This document shows positions 23,969-32,597 of a stretch of 64,000 nucleotides of DNA, one piece after another; within the stretch, counting starts at the first letter, position 1, and each line of letters starts with the position of its first letter. Where the stretch lies: positions 1 to 64,000 of the forward strand of contig NZ_JACXBW010000016.1 of assembly GCF_014712225.1 (NCBI RefSeq), read 5' to 3'. Made by a program: the position numbers and the translations under genes. The DNA comes from Pseudarthrobacter sulfonivorans. GTDB taxonomy: Bacteria > Actinomycetota > Actinomycetes > Actinomycetales > Micrococcaceae. The notes under the pieces are model-generated. The model had not been told where the DNA came from, did no database searches, and was given only the letters and a program-made list of their open reading frames with translations.

Positions 23969-25324
23969 ATGCCGATAGCTGCGCTGAAGGCCCCTGGAAT
24001 CGGCGTTTCCCGTGCTGTGCTGGATACGGTCTGGGACCGTTTGTTTTTCCTGGTCGGCGGCGTCTCGGCCGCGTGGCTGTCCTACCTGCTTCTGCGGGTC
24101 AGCTTCGAGTGGGGCTGGGCGCAGATCTGGTTCGCCGTTGTCTTCTGGGCCCTTCTCGCATACCTGGTGCTGCCCCGGCTGCACAGCATCCTGACCCGCC
24201 TGTACGTCCCGGACTATTTCATCGGCCGGGCCCGGACCAGCGACGGGTTGCTCGGCGATCCCGTCAATGTTGCCCTGCGCGGCTCCGAAGCCCAGATCCA
24301 CTCCGTCATGCACCGGGCGGGGTGGACCATCTCCGACGACGTGACGCTAGCCAGCAGTTGGCGGATCGTGACATCCACCATCCTGCGCCGCAGCTACGAC
24401 GAGGCGCCGGTCAGCCCGCTCATGCTGTTCGGGCGCCAGCAGGACTTCGCCTACCAGCAGGAGGTGGACGGGAATCCGGGCAAGCGCCACCACGTCCGGT
24501 TCTGGCGCTGCTATCCCGGCTGGCTGCTTCCGGGCGGGCACGCGGTGGAGTGGCTGGCGGCCGGGACCTATGACCGCAGCGTCGGCTTCTCCCTCTTCAC
24601 CCTGCAGATCACCCACAAGATCGACGAGAACACCGATACCGAACGCGACCACATCGTTTCAAGCATCGTCAAGACTGAGCCCCTGGCGAAGGTGGAGATG
24701 CTCCGTGACTTCTCCACCGGCTACCACACCCGCAACGGCGGAGGCGATACCATCACCACCGACGGCGACCTTCCCATCGTGGACCTGGGAGCGATCACCG
24801 TGCCGCCGCAGGTGGCCCAGCATCCGCCCAGCGACAGCCGGAACAAGCGGCCGGCGCCCACCATCGTCGGGGCACTTCTCGCCGGGGCGCGGGCCGTGGC
24901 GGCCATTGTCGCAGTGGTGTCCGGCTTCCTGTCCCCGGACGATCTGCTGCAGGGCCTCAGCATCCAGTCCGACGACGGATCAAACCTCACGGCGGTCCAA
25001 TCCGAGGTTGTCCTCTACGCAGGATTGGGCTTCGTGAGTCTCGTTGCCCTGGGCGAACTCCTGCTGGCCTGGCTCGTCTTCCTGGGCAGCAACCGCGCCC
25101 GCGTCACCGCCATGGCCCTGAGCACGGCAGCCATCGCCACCCAGGCGATCGATGTCGTGAACGGCGGCTCGCTGGCAACACTGGAGGCAAACCTGCCGGG
25201 CCTCACCCTGGACATCCTGCTGATCCTCGCGCTCTCCAGCGAAAGGGCCCGTATTTATGCACGGCGGGACCGCAAGGAACCCAAACGGGATTCGACGCGT
25301 CCCGGCGGCCGCGCCCCATTCTGA
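23969..25324 (+). CDS. Membrane protein with LssY C-terminal-like domain
   Basis: A 451-residue protein with a hydrophobic N-terminal region (two helices, about residues 18-65), a soluble domain (about 75-260) and three or four C-terminal helices (about 295-430). The soluble part has 'DPVNVALRGSEAQIHSVMHRAGW', 'YDEAPVSPLMLFGRQQDFAYQQEV', 'RHHVRFWRC', 'AAGTYDRSVGFSL' and 'ITHKIDENTDTERDHI', matching my memory of the LssY_C domain. In other bacteria LssY-type proteins are attached to PAP2/DedA-like membrane domains; here it stands alone. Function is unknown. ATG 23969 has AGTAGG upstream; ATG 23960 is an alternative. Confidence 0.72.
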   Translation: MPIAALKAPGIGVSRAVLDTVWDRLFFLVGGVSAAWLSYLLLRVSFEWGWAQIWFAVVFWALLAYLVLPRLHSILTRLYVPDYFIGRARTSDGLLGDPVNVALRGSEAQIHSVMHRAGWTISDDVTLASSWRIVTSTILRRSYDEAPVSPLMLFGRQQDFAYQQEVDGNPGKRHHVRFWRCYPGWLLPGGHAVEWLAAGTYDRSVGFSLFTLQITHKIDENTDTERDHIVSSIVKTEPLAKVEMLRDFSTGYHTRNGGGDTITTDGDLPIVDLGAITVPPQVAQHPPSDSRNKRPAPTIVGALLAGARAVAAIVAVVSGFLSPDDLLQGLSIQSDDGSNLTAVQSEVVLYAGLGFVSLVALGELLLAWLVFLGSNRARVTAMALSTAAIATQAIDVVNGGSLATLEANLPGLTLDILLILALSSERARIYARRDRKEPKRDSTRPGGRAPF

Positions 25325-25410
25325 ACTGCGGAAGCTAAAGGCCCGCCAGTGATTTCGGCGACTGATGCCCGCTTGTCACTCAGGTATCCCTTTGTCGAAC
25401 CAATCCGCCC

Positions 25411-25439
25411 TTGACTCCGACCCCTACCTTCCCTAGACT
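25411..25439 (+). promoter_or_regulatory. Sigma-70-type promoter of the hyi-glxR-gcl-glxK-allB operon
   Basis: TTGACT (25411-25416), 17 bases, then TAGACT (25434-25439): close to the housekeeping consensus with ideal spacing. Two IclR operator candidates begin immediately after the -10 box, over the expected transcription start, which is a repressor arrangement. Confidence 0.75.
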
Positions 25440-25475
25440 TTTCATAAAGCAGAATCTAAATTCCACCAAGCGGAA
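25440..25475. promoter_or_regulatory. Two candidate IclR operators at the hyi promoter
   Basis: TTTCATAAAGCAGAA (25440-25454) and TTCCACCAAGCGGAA (25461-25475), 21 bases apart centre to centre, about two helical turns. Both match TTYCAYAAAGYGGAA-type sites elsewhere in the purine island. The paired arrangement fits IclR proteins binding as dimers of dimers. Confidence 0.65.
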
Positions 25476-25535
25476 ATGGTGAAGACGCCAAGAAGCACCG
25501 GGATTAGAACAAGCCCCTCCTCGGAAGGACCTACG

Positions 25536-26336
25536 ATGACGTACACAGTGAACTGCTCCATCCTCCTTACGGAGCTTCCCCTGCTCGAGCGACCCGCAGC
25601 CGCGAAGGCTGCCGGTTTTGACGCCGTCGAGTTCTGGTGGCCTTTTGAAACTTCCGTCCCCACCGACGCCCAGGTCACCGGGTTCGAGAACGCCATCAAG
25701 GACGCCGGCGTCCAGCTCACCGGCCTGAACTTCAACGCCGGCAACATGCCAGGCGGTGACCGCGGCCTGGTTTCCTGGCCCGCACGCTCCACCGAATTCC
25801 GGGACAACATCGACGTCGTTGCCGGCATCGGCGAGCGGCTAGGCTGCAAAGCGTTCAACGCCCTCTACGGCAACCGGATCGAGGGCGAATCGGCCGAGAA
25901 GCAGGACGCTATCGGTGCAGAAAACCTCGCCGCGGCAGCTGCCGGCGTCGCCCGCATCGGCGGCACCGTCCTCCTGGAACCGGTCAGCGGCGCACCCAGG
26001 TACCCGCTCCTCACAGCTGAAGACGCACTCAAGGTCATCGCCCGCGTCAAGGCTGAATCCGGCGTCGACAACGTCAAGCTCCTCGCGGACTTCTACCACC
26101 TGGCAGTCAACGGGGACGACGTCGCCGCCGTCATCGAAAACCACGCCAAGGACTTCGGCCACATCCAGATTGCCGACAACCCCGGCCGCGGGGCTCCCGG
26201 AACCGGTGAGCTTCCCCTCGGCGAATGGATCGCCCGCAGCCGCGAACTCGGCTACGAGGGCTACATCGGCCTCGAATACAAGGAACCGCAGGAAACTGCC
26301 TTCGCCTGGGCCATCCGCCAGCGCGCTTCCCGCTAA
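25536..26336 (+). CDS. hyi: Hydroxypyruvate isomerase
   Basis: A 266-residue TIM-barrel isomerase of the Hyi family, interconverting hydroxypyruvate and tartronate semialdehyde. Active-site segments are 'GFDAVEFWWPFE' (metal Glu region), 'GLNFNAGNMPGGDRGLVS', 'TVLLEPVSGAPRYPLLT' (catalytic Glu), 'VKLLADFYHLAVNGDD', 'HIQIADNPGRGAPGTGEL' and 'GYIGLEYKE' (second catalytic Glu). ATG 25536 has GGAAGGA upstream, so the in-frame ATG 20 codons earlier, inside the operator region, is rejected. It is the first gene of the glyoxylate-to-glycerate operon. Confidence 0.93.
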   Translation: MTYTVNCSILLTELPLLERPAAAKAAGFDAVEFWWPFETSVPTDAQVTGFENAIKDAGVQLTGLNFNAGNMPGGDRGLVSWPARSTEFRDNIDVVAGIGERLGCKAFNALYGNRIEGESAEKQDAIGAENLAAAAAGVARIGGTVLLEPVSGAPRYPLLTAEDALKVIARVKAESGVDNVKLLADFYHLAVNGDDVAAVIENHAKDFGHIQIADNPGRGAPGTGELPLGEWIARSRELGYEGYIGLEYKEPQETAFAWAIRQRASR

Positions 26337-26345
26337 CCCCACCCA

Positions 26346-26411
26346 CCCAACTAAGTAGCAGCAGATGTCGTTTTGAGCCCTCATAACGACACCTACTGCT
26401 ACCTAGTTGGG
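26346..26411. repeat. Dispersed palindrome between hyi and glxR
   Basis: Arms beginning CCCAACTAAGTAGCAG and ending CTGCTACCTAGTTGGG, with inner TGTCGTT/AACGACA pairing around a loop. I recall this 'ACCTAGTTGGG' palindrome as common between Arthrobacter genes. It sits inside an operon, so it is not an absolute terminator. Confidence 0.75.
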
Positions 26412-26456
26412 TCCGGCTTCCTCGATCACCCCACAGACTTCAGAAAGCGAACCATC

Positions 26457-27335
26457 ATGAGCAACGTTGCAGTCATCGGACTCGGAATCATGGGCCTGCC
26501 CATGGCCATCAACCTCGTCAAGGCCGGCCACACCGTCACCGGCTTCAACCGCAGCCAGGACAAGATCGACAAGCTCGTCTCCGAAGGCGGCAAGGGTGCC
26601 ATGAGCATCGCCGACGCCGTTAAAGAGGCCGACGTCGTCATCACCATGGTGCCGGACTCCCCCGATGTCGAGGGTGTCGTCAGCGGCAAGGAGGGCGTCT
26701 TCGCCAACGCCAAGAAAGGCATCCTCTGGATCGACGCCTCCAGCATCCGCCCGGATGTCGCCAAGCGCCTCTCCGACGATGCCCGCGAAGCCGGGATCCG
26801 GCCACTGGACGCCCCGGTTTCCGGCGGTGAGCAGGGCGCCATCGACGCCGCCCTGTCCATCATGGTCGGCGGCGAAAAAGGCGACTTCGAGTCAGCACAG
26901 GATGTCCTGAACGCCGTCGGCAAGACCATCGTCCACGTCGGCCCGTCCGGCTCCGGCCAGACCGTCAAGGCAGCCAACCAGCTGATCGTGGCCGTCAACA
27001 TCGAGGTCCTTGGCGAGGCCATCGCCTTCCTCGAGGCCTACGGCGTGGACACCGACGCCGCCCTCAAGGTCTTGGGCGGCGGCCTGGCCGGCTCCAAGGT
27101 CCTGGACCAGAAGGGCCAGAAGATGCTCGACCGCAACTTCGACCCCGGCTTCCGCCTGGCCCTCCACCACAAGGACCTCGGCATCGTCACTTCTGCAGCC
27201 CGCGAAGCCAACGTCGCCATCCCCCTCGGCGCCGTCGTCGCACAGCTCGTCGCCGCAACCGTCAACCAGGGGGACGGCGGCCTGGACCACTCAGGACTCT
27301 TCAAGCAGGTCCTGCAGCTCAGCGGCCGCGAGTAA
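26457..27335 (+). CDS. glxR: 2-hydroxy-3-oxopropionate (tartronate semialdehyde) reductase
   Basis: A 292-residue beta-hydroxyacid dehydrogenase. The Rossmann loop is 'VIGLGIMGLPMA' at the N-terminus; 'PLDAPVSGGEQGA' is the substrate loop; the catalytic Lys is in 'GQTVKAANQLIVAVN' (residue ~170); and 'DPGFRLALHHKDLGIV' is the C-terminal helical signature. It reduces tartronate semialdehyde, made by glyoxylate carboligase, to D-glycerate. ATG 26457 begins the Rossmann fold; the ribosome site is weak, so translation may depend on coupling or on the palindrome upstream. It sits between hyi and gcl. Confidence 0.93.
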   Translation: MSNVAVIGLGIMGLPMAINLVKAGHTVTGFNRSQDKIDKLVSEGGKGAMSIADAVKEADVVITMVPDSPDVEGVVSGKEGVFANAKKGILWIDASSIRPDVAKRLSDDAREAGIRPLDAPVSGGEQGAIDAALSIMVGGEKGDFESAQDVLNAVGKTIVHVGPSGSGQTVKAANQLIVAVNIEVLGEAIAFLEAYGVDTDAALKVLGGGLAGSKVLDQKGQKMLDRNFDPGFRLALHHKDLGIVTSAAREANVAIPLGAVVAQLVAATVNQGDGGLDHSGLFKQVLQLSGRE

Positions 27336-27379
27336 CCCAGCCGCCCACAGGGCACAAGCAAACAACGAACCAGGGCACC

Positions 27380-27405
27380 CGCCGTCGTACTTAAACGACG
27401 GCGGC
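27380..27405. repeat. GACGGCGG-type hairpin inside the glxR-gcl gap
   Basis: A perfect 10-bp stem (CCGCCGTCGT / ACGACGGCGG) with an ACTTAA loop and no T-run. It is a member of the hairpin family repeated across the window. Inside an operon it may protect an mRNA end or give partial termination. Confidence 0.7.
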
Positions 27406-27469
27406 TCCCCCGGTACACCCAAAAACACCCAAATTCTCGCCCCCAAGGGGCAAATTCAAGGAGCACACC

Positions 27470-29260
27470 ATGAGCAAGATGCGCACCGTTGACGCTGCCG
27501 TTGCCATCCTGGAAAAGGAAGGCGCCATCGAGGCGTTCGGCCTGCCAGGCGCGGCAATCAACCCCTTCTATTCCGCCATGCGGGCCCACGGCGGAATCCG
27601 CCACACGCTGGCCCGCCACGTCGAAGGCGCCAGCCACATGGCTGACGGATACTCCCGCGCCAAGGACGGCAACATCGGCATCTGCATCGGCACGTCCGGC
27701 CCCGCCGGCACCGACATGATCACCGGCCTCTACGCGGCCTGGGCCGATTCCATCCCGATGCTCTGCATCACCGGCCAGGCCCCCGTGGCCAAGCTGCACA
27801 AGGAAGACTTCCAGGCCGTGGACATCGAGTCCATCGCCAAGCCCGTCACCAAGATGGCCATGACCGTCCGGGAACCCGGCCAGGTACCGGGCGCTTTCCA
27901 GAAGGCCTTCCAGCTGATGCGCTCCGGCCGGCCGGGCCCGGTGCTGCTGGACCTGCCCATCGATGTGCAGATGGCCGAGATCGAATTTGACATCGACACC
28001 TACGAGCCGCTGCCCGTCGAGAAGCCCAAGGCCAGCCGCAAGCAGCTGGAAAAGGCACTGGACATGCTGACCGCCGGCGAGCGCCCGCTGATCGTGGCCG
28101 GCGGCGGCATCATCAACGCCGGCGCCTCCGAGCAGCTGGTGGAGTTGGCCGAGATCCTGAACGTTCCCGTCATCCCCACGCTGATGGGCTGGGGCTCCAT
28201 CGCCGATGACCACCGCCTGATGGCCGGCATGGTGGGCCTGCAGACCTCCCACAGGTATGGCAACGAGAACTACCTGCGCAGCGACTTTGTGATCGGCATC
28301 GGCAACCGCTGGGCCAACCGCCACACCGGCGGTCTGGACACCTACACGGCCGGCCGGAAGTTCGTGCACGTTGACATCGAGCCGACGCAGATCGGCCGCG
28401 TGTTCTCACCGGATTTGGGCATCGCGTCCGACGCCGGTGCGGCGCTGGCCGGGCTGATTGACCTCGCCCGTGATCGTAAAGCGGCAGGGTCCCTGCCGGA
28501 CTACTCCGCCTGGGTGGCCGAATGCCAGGACCGCAAGGCCAGCCTGCACCGCAAGACACACTTCCAGAACATCCCCATCAAGCCGCAGCGTGTGTACGAG
28601 GAGATGAACAAGTCGTTCGGCAAGGACACCACGTACGTGTCCACCATCGGGCTCTCCCAGATTGCGGGCGCGCAGATGCTGCACGTCTTCGGCCCGCGCA
28701 AGTGGATCAACGCCGGCCAGGCCGGTCCCCTGGGCTGGACTGCCCCGGCGGCCCTCGGAGTGGTCCGCGGCAAGCCGGACGAGACCGTTGTTGCCCTGTC
28801 CGGCGACTACGATTTCCAGTTCATGATCGAGGAACTGGCCGTGGGCGCGCAGTTCAACCTGCCGTACATCCACGTGGTGGTGAACAACTCCTACCTGGGC
28901 CTGATCCGGCAGTCGCAGCGCGGCTTCAGCATGGAACAGAACGTGTCGCTGGCGTTCGAGAACATCAACAGCGCGGACCTGTCCGAGAACGCAAGGGGCT
29001 ACGGCGTGGACCACCTCAAGGTGGCCGAGGGCCTGGGCTGCAAGGCCCTGCGCGTGGAGGACCCCAACGACCTCGCCGCAGCGTTCGGCAAGGCCAAGGC
29101 CCTGATGGGCGAATTCCAGGTGCCCGTGGTGGTGGAAGTGATCCTGGAAAAGATCACCAACATCTCCATGGGTGTGGAAATCAACGCCGTGAACGAGTTC
29201 GAGGAACTGGCCGAGACCGCCGCCGACGCGCCCACCGCCATCCTGGCAATGCAGGCCTGA
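27470..29260 (+). CDS. gcl: Glyoxylate carboligase (tartronate semialdehyde synthase)
   Basis: A 596-residue ThDP enzyme joining two glyoxylates to tartronate semialdehyde and CO2. The N-terminal PYR domain has 'LARHVEGASHMADGYSRA', where Val replaces the Glu found in almost all other ThDP enzymes, a hallmark of Gcl. The central domain follows, and then the PP domain with 'SGDYDFQFMIEELAVGAQFNLPYIHVVVNNSYLG', the metal/ThDP motif. AAGGAG precedes ATG 27470. The stop overlaps no gene, but glxK starts 1 base later, so the two are translationally coupled. Confidence 0.97.
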   Translation: MSKMRTVDAAVAILEKEGAIEAFGLPGAAINPFYSAMRAHGGIRHTLARHVEGASHMADGYSRAKDGNIGICIGTSGPAGTDMITGLYAAWADSIPMLCITGQAPVAKLHKEDFQAVDIESIAKPVTKMAMTVREPGQVPGAFQKAFQLMRSGRPGPVLLDLPIDVQMAEIEFDIDTYEPLPVEKPKASRKQLEKALDMLTAGERPLIVAGGGIINAGASEQLVELAEILNVPVIPTLMGWGSIADDHRLMAGMVGLQTSHRYGNENYLRSDFVIGIGNRWANRHTGGLDTYTAGRKFVHVDIEPTQIGRVFSPDLGIASDAGAALAGLIDLARDRKAAGSLPDYSAWVAECQDRKASLHRKTHFQNIPIKPQRVYEEMNKSFGKDTTYVSTIGLSQIAGAQMLHVFGPRKWINAGQAGPLGWTAPAALGVVRGKPDETVVALSGDYDFQFMIEELAVGAQFNLPYIHVVVNNSYLGLIRQSQRGFSMEQNVSLAFENINSADLSENARGYGVDHLKVAEGLGCKALRVEDPNDLAAAFGKAKALMGEFQVPVVVEVILEKITNISMGVEINAVNEFEELAETAADAPTAILAMQA

Positions 29261-29261
29261 C

Positions 29262-30470
29262 ATGCGGATCGTGATCGCGCCGGACAAGTTCAAGGGATCG
29301 CTGTCGGCACCGGACGTCTGCAGGCACCTGGAAAAGGGCCTGCAGACGGCCGCCGCCGAGGCAAGAATCAGCAATTTGGACATCCTCCGGATCCCCGTAG
29401 CCGACGGCGGCGAGGGCACCCTCGATGCCGCCGTCGGCTCCGGTTTCACCCGCCTAAGCGCCACGGTCAGCGGCCCCACCGGCCAACCGATCGAGGCGGA
29501 CTTTGCCGTCCGGGGCCACGAGGCGGTCATCGAGATGGCGGCGGCCTCGGGCCTGGCCCTCCTCCCGCAGGTGCTCGGCGGCGGTCAGCCTGATTCCGCC
29601 AGTGCAACCACGGCCACGAGCCTGGGCACCGGCGAGCTGATCCGCGCTGCACTGGACGCCGGCTGCCGCCGGATCATCCTGGGCGTGGGCGGCAGCGCCA
29701 ATACCGACGGCGGCGCCGGGCTCCTGCAGGGTCTTGGTGCCAGGTTCCTCGACGCCGGGAACAACGAACTGCCCGCCGGAGGAGCGGCACTGGCCAATCT
29801 CCACAGCATCGACTTCACCCACTTTGAACCACGCCTGGTGGACACACGCTTTGTGCTGGCGTCCGACGTCGACAATCCCCTGCTGGGCCCCGAGGGCGCC
29901 GCGGCGGTTTTCGGCCCGCAAAAGGGCGCCACACCACAGGACGTCGATACCCTCGACGCCGCCCTGGCCAGGTTTGTCGAAGTCCTGGCCAGGGAAATCG
30001 GATTCCGCGCACACCGTGCGGCAGAGGCTCCGGGAGCCGGGGCAGCCGGGGGCGTGGGCTACGCGGCCATCGCCGTGCTGGCCGCGACGCGGCGGCCGGG
30101 CATCGACGTCGTGCTTGAATTCACGGAACTGGTCCGCCGCCTGGCAGGTGCGGACCTGGTGATCACCGGCGAGGGCAGCCTGGACGAACAAAGCCTGCTC
30201 GGCAAGACACCCGTGGGCGTTGCCCGGGCGGCGGCCGCGGCCGGTGTTCCGGTGGTGGCTGTCTGCGGCCGCACTACACTGACCACGGAACAGCAGCAGG
30301 ATTCCGGTTTCCGGCAGGTCTACCCGCTGACAGACCTTGAACCCCAGGTAGATATTTGTATAGCTCAAGCAGGGTCCCTGCTTGAAGAATTAGGAAAGAA
30401 CATTTGCAAGGAACTGGCCAACCCGGTCCCGGCAGATGGCATCGGCACAAAGGAGCCCCTGAATGTCTGA
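29262..30470 (+). CDS. glxK: Glycerate kinase
   Basis: A 402-residue kinase of the GarK/GlxK (glycerate 2-kinase) family. It has 'RIVIAPDKFKGSLSAPDV' at the N-terminus, 'PVADGGEGTLDAAV', 'LGVGGSANTDGGAGLLQGLGARFLDA' and 'TGEGSLDEQSLLGKTPVGVARAAAAAGVPVVAVCG'. It phosphorylates D-glycerate and so connects the ureide route to glycolysis. The C-terminus is about 20 residues longer than usual and ends 8 bases inside allB, whose ribosome site lies within this gene. Confidence 0.93.
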   Translation: MRIVIAPDKFKGSLSAPDVCRHLEKGLQTAAAEARISNLDILRIPVADGGEGTLDAAVGSGFTRLSATVSGPTGQPIEADFAVRGHEAVIEMAAASGLALLPQVLGGGQPDSASATTATSLGTGELIRAALDAGCRRIILGVGGSANTDGGAGLLQGLGARFLDAGNNELPAGGAALANLHSIDFTHFEPRLVDTRFVLASDVDNPLLGPEGAAAVFGPQKGATPQDVDTLDAALARFVEVLAREIGFRAHRAAEAPGAGAAGGVGYAAIAVLAATRRPGIDVVLEFTELVRRLAGADLVITGEGSLDEQSLLGKTPVGVARAAAAAGVPVVAVCGRTTLTTEQQQDSGFRQVYPLTDLEPQVDICIAQAGSLLEELGKNICKELANPVPADGIGTKEPLNV

Positions 30471-31806
30471 AGAACGCTTTGACCTGGTGATCCGGGGCCA
30501 GCGTGTCCTCACCACGGCCGGCATCGCAGCCCGTGAAGTGGGCGTGCGCGGCGGCAGGATCGTGGCCATAGAACCCCTCGGCAACGGCCTTGCCGGCGCA
30601 GAACTGATCGAGCTGGCCGACGACGAGACCCTCCTCCCCGGCCTGGTGGACACCCATGTCCACGTCAACGAACCCGGCCGGACCGAGTGGGAGGGCTTCG
30701 CCTCCGCCACCCGGGCGGCCGCCGCCGGCGGTGTCACCACCATCATCGACATGCCGCTGAACTCCGTCCCTCCCACCACCACCGTGGAAGGCCTCAAGCT
30801 AAAGCGGGAGGTGGCGGAAGACCAGGCCTTCGTGGACGTCGGGTTCTGGGGCGGCGCCATCCCTGGCAACAAACAGGAACTCCGCGGCCTGCATGACGAA
30901 GGCGTCTTCGGCTTCAAGTGCTTCCTCCTGCACTCCGGGGTGGACGAGTTCCCCCACCTGGAAGCGGACGAGATGGAGGAGGACATGGCCGAGCTCAAGT
31001 CCTTCGATTCCCTCATGATCGTCCACGCCGAGGACTCCCACGCCATCGACCGAGCCCCGCACCCGGGCGGCGACCACTACGAAACGTTCCTGGCTTCCCG
31101 CCCGCGCGGAGCCGAGAACAAGGCCATCGCCGAGGTTATCGAGCGCGCCCGCTGGACCGGCGCGCGCGCCCACATCCTGCACCTCTCCTCCTCCGACGCG
31201 CTGCCCATGATCGCGAGTGCAAAGCGCGACGGCGTCCGCCTCACCGTGGAGACCTGCCCGCACTACCTCACGCTCACGGCCGAGGAGATTCCGGACGGCG
31301 CCACGGCTTACAAGTGCTGCCCGCCCATCCGCGAAGCCTCCAACCGTGAGCTGCTGTGGAAGGGCCTGCAGGACGGCACCATCGATTGCATCGTCTCGGA
31401 CCACTCCCCCTCCACCCTGGACCTGAAGGACCTGGAAAACGGCGACTTCGCCGTGGCCTGGGGCGGCGTCTCCTCCCTGCAGTTGGGGCTCTCCGTGATC
31501 TGGACCGAAGCACGGCACCGCGGCATCACCCTGGAACAGGTGGTTTCCTGGATGGCTGAGAAGCCCGCCGCCCTGGCCCGCCTGCACAACAAGGGCCAGC
31601 TGGCGCTCGGCTACGACGCGGACTTCGCCATCTTCGCTCCGGATGAGGCGTTTGTGGTGGACGTTTCCAAGCTCAAGCACAAGAACCCCATCACGCCCTA
31701 CGACGGCAAGGCACTCTCCGGCGTCGTCCGCAAAACCTACCTGCGCGGCAAAGAGATCGACGGCCGCACGCCCAGCGGCAAGCTGATCCGCCGCGGCGGC
31801 GTCTGA
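30463..31806 (+). CDS. allB: Allantoinase
   Basis: A 447-residue cyclic amidohydrolase that opens allantoin to allantoate. The binuclear metal site is 'VDTHVHVNEPGRTEWEGF' (HxH), the carboxylated-Lys region 'GFKCFLLHSGVDEF', further ligands 'VHAEDSHAI' and 'ILHLSSSDAL', and the catalytic Asp 'DCIVSDHSPST'. 'ATRAAAAGGVTTIIDMPLNSVPPTT' is typical of allantoinase rather than dihydropyrimidinase. ATG 30463 overlaps glxK by 8 bases and has AAAGGAG. It is placed last in the glyoxylate operon although it acts first, so the operon would be induced as a unit by a downstream metabolite. Confidence 0.94.
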   Translation: MSEERFDLVIRGQRVLTTAGIAAREVGVRGGRIVAIEPLGNGLAGAELIELADDETLLPGLVDTHVHVNEPGRTEWEGFASATRAAAAGGVTTIIDMPLNSVPPTTTVEGLKLKREVAEDQAFVDVGFWGGAIPGNKQELRGLHDEGVFGFKCFLLHSGVDEFPHLEADEMEEDMAELKSFDSLMIVHAEDSHAIDRAPHPGGDHYETFLASRPRGAENKAIAEVIERARWTGARAHILHLSSSDALPMIASAKRDGVRLTVETCPHYLTLTAEEIPDGATAYKCCPPIREASNRELLWKGLQDGTIDCIVSDHSPSTLDLKDLENGDFAVAWGGVSSLQLGLSVIWTEARHRGITLEQVVSWMAEKPAALARLHNKGQLALGYDADFAIFAPDEAFVVDVSKLKHKNPITPYDGKALSGVVRKTYLRGKEIDGRTPSGKLIRRGGV

Positions 31807-31817
31807 GGCATAGGGCG

Positions 31818-32528
31818 ATGGCCGTCAACGTCCATGCTCCATACCTGCGGCCGCGCGCGGGCTCACGTCCGGGCGCGGGTCCAGGCCTTCAGCAAGGTTT
31901 ACAACCAGGCCTTCAGCCGCGCGGCTTGGCGGTCTGGCTGCAGCCTTGTGACGGCCAGGACATCGACCCGGCGGTCTGGGCACAGGCTGCCCAGGCAGTC
32001 CTGGCACGCGCCCGCCAGCTTGCTCCCAAAGCCGAAGTCCGGGTGTGGCCCGACGCCGAAAACGGAACGTCCGGCGTCGAAAGTTCAAGCGCTGTCGAAC
32101 GTTCAATCGCCGTCGAATTTTCAGACGCCGCAGAATCAGACGCCGGAGGTGCAGACGGGGGAGGTGCAGACGCCGCCGGCCTGCCAGTTTCCCTGGCCGG
32201 GCGGCGGAGCACCGTGGCGGTGGATCTGGCCCAGGACGCTGTACTGCTGGACGGTGTCCCGGTGAGCTTCACCGGCATGGAATACAGCCTCCTGCGGTAC
32301 CTCGTGGAGAATCTGTCCCGCCCGATTCAGCGTGAAGAACTGCAGGGCTTTTTGGAGTCCCTGGACTGCCCCGGCGCGGCATTCCGCTCTATCGACGTCT
32401 ACGTTGGCCGCATCCGGCGCAAGCTGGGCTCGGCCCGCCACGCCATCGCGACGGTGCGTGGGGGCGGGTACCAGTTCGTGCCCGGACCGGGCAGTACTGT
32501 CCGCGGGCCAGCCGAATACTGCATCTAG
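31818..32528 (+). CDS. OmpR-type winged-helix DNA-binding protein without receiver domain
   Basis: A 236-residue protein. Residues ~1-40 are low-complexity ('GLQQGLQPGLQPRGL'); ~38-75 form a short alpha/beta unit ('LAVWLQPCDGQDIDPAVWAQAAQAVLARARQL'); ~85-130 are an Ala/Asp/Glu-rich linker with repetitive DNA; and ~135-225 are a Trans_reg_C winged helix ('VDLAQDAVLLDGVPVSFTGMEYSLLRYLVENLSRPIQREEL...RSIDVYVGRIRRKLG..RHAIATVRGGGYQF'). There is no phosphoacceptor receiver domain, so activity is not controlled by a histidine kinase in the usual way. It lies 11 bases after allantoinase and is probably on the same transcript. Targets are unknown. Confidence 0.75.
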   Translation: MAVNVHAPYLRPRAGSRPGAGPGLQQGLQPGLQPRGLAVWLQPCDGQDIDPAVWAQAAQAVLARARQLAPKAEVRVWPDAENGTSGVESSSAVERSIAVEFSDAAESDAGGADGGGADAAGLPVSLAGRRSTVAVDLAQDAVLLDGVPVSFTGMEYSLLRYLVENLSRPIQREELQGFLESLDCPGAAFRSIDVYVGRIRRKLGSARHAIATVRGGGYQFVPGPGSTVRGPAEYCI

Positions 32529-32597
32529 GCCCCCTTTCTTCATTGCCGGCAACGGCCGGTGTCCCCTCCCCCCAAGAAAAAAGTCAAGGATCGCTAC

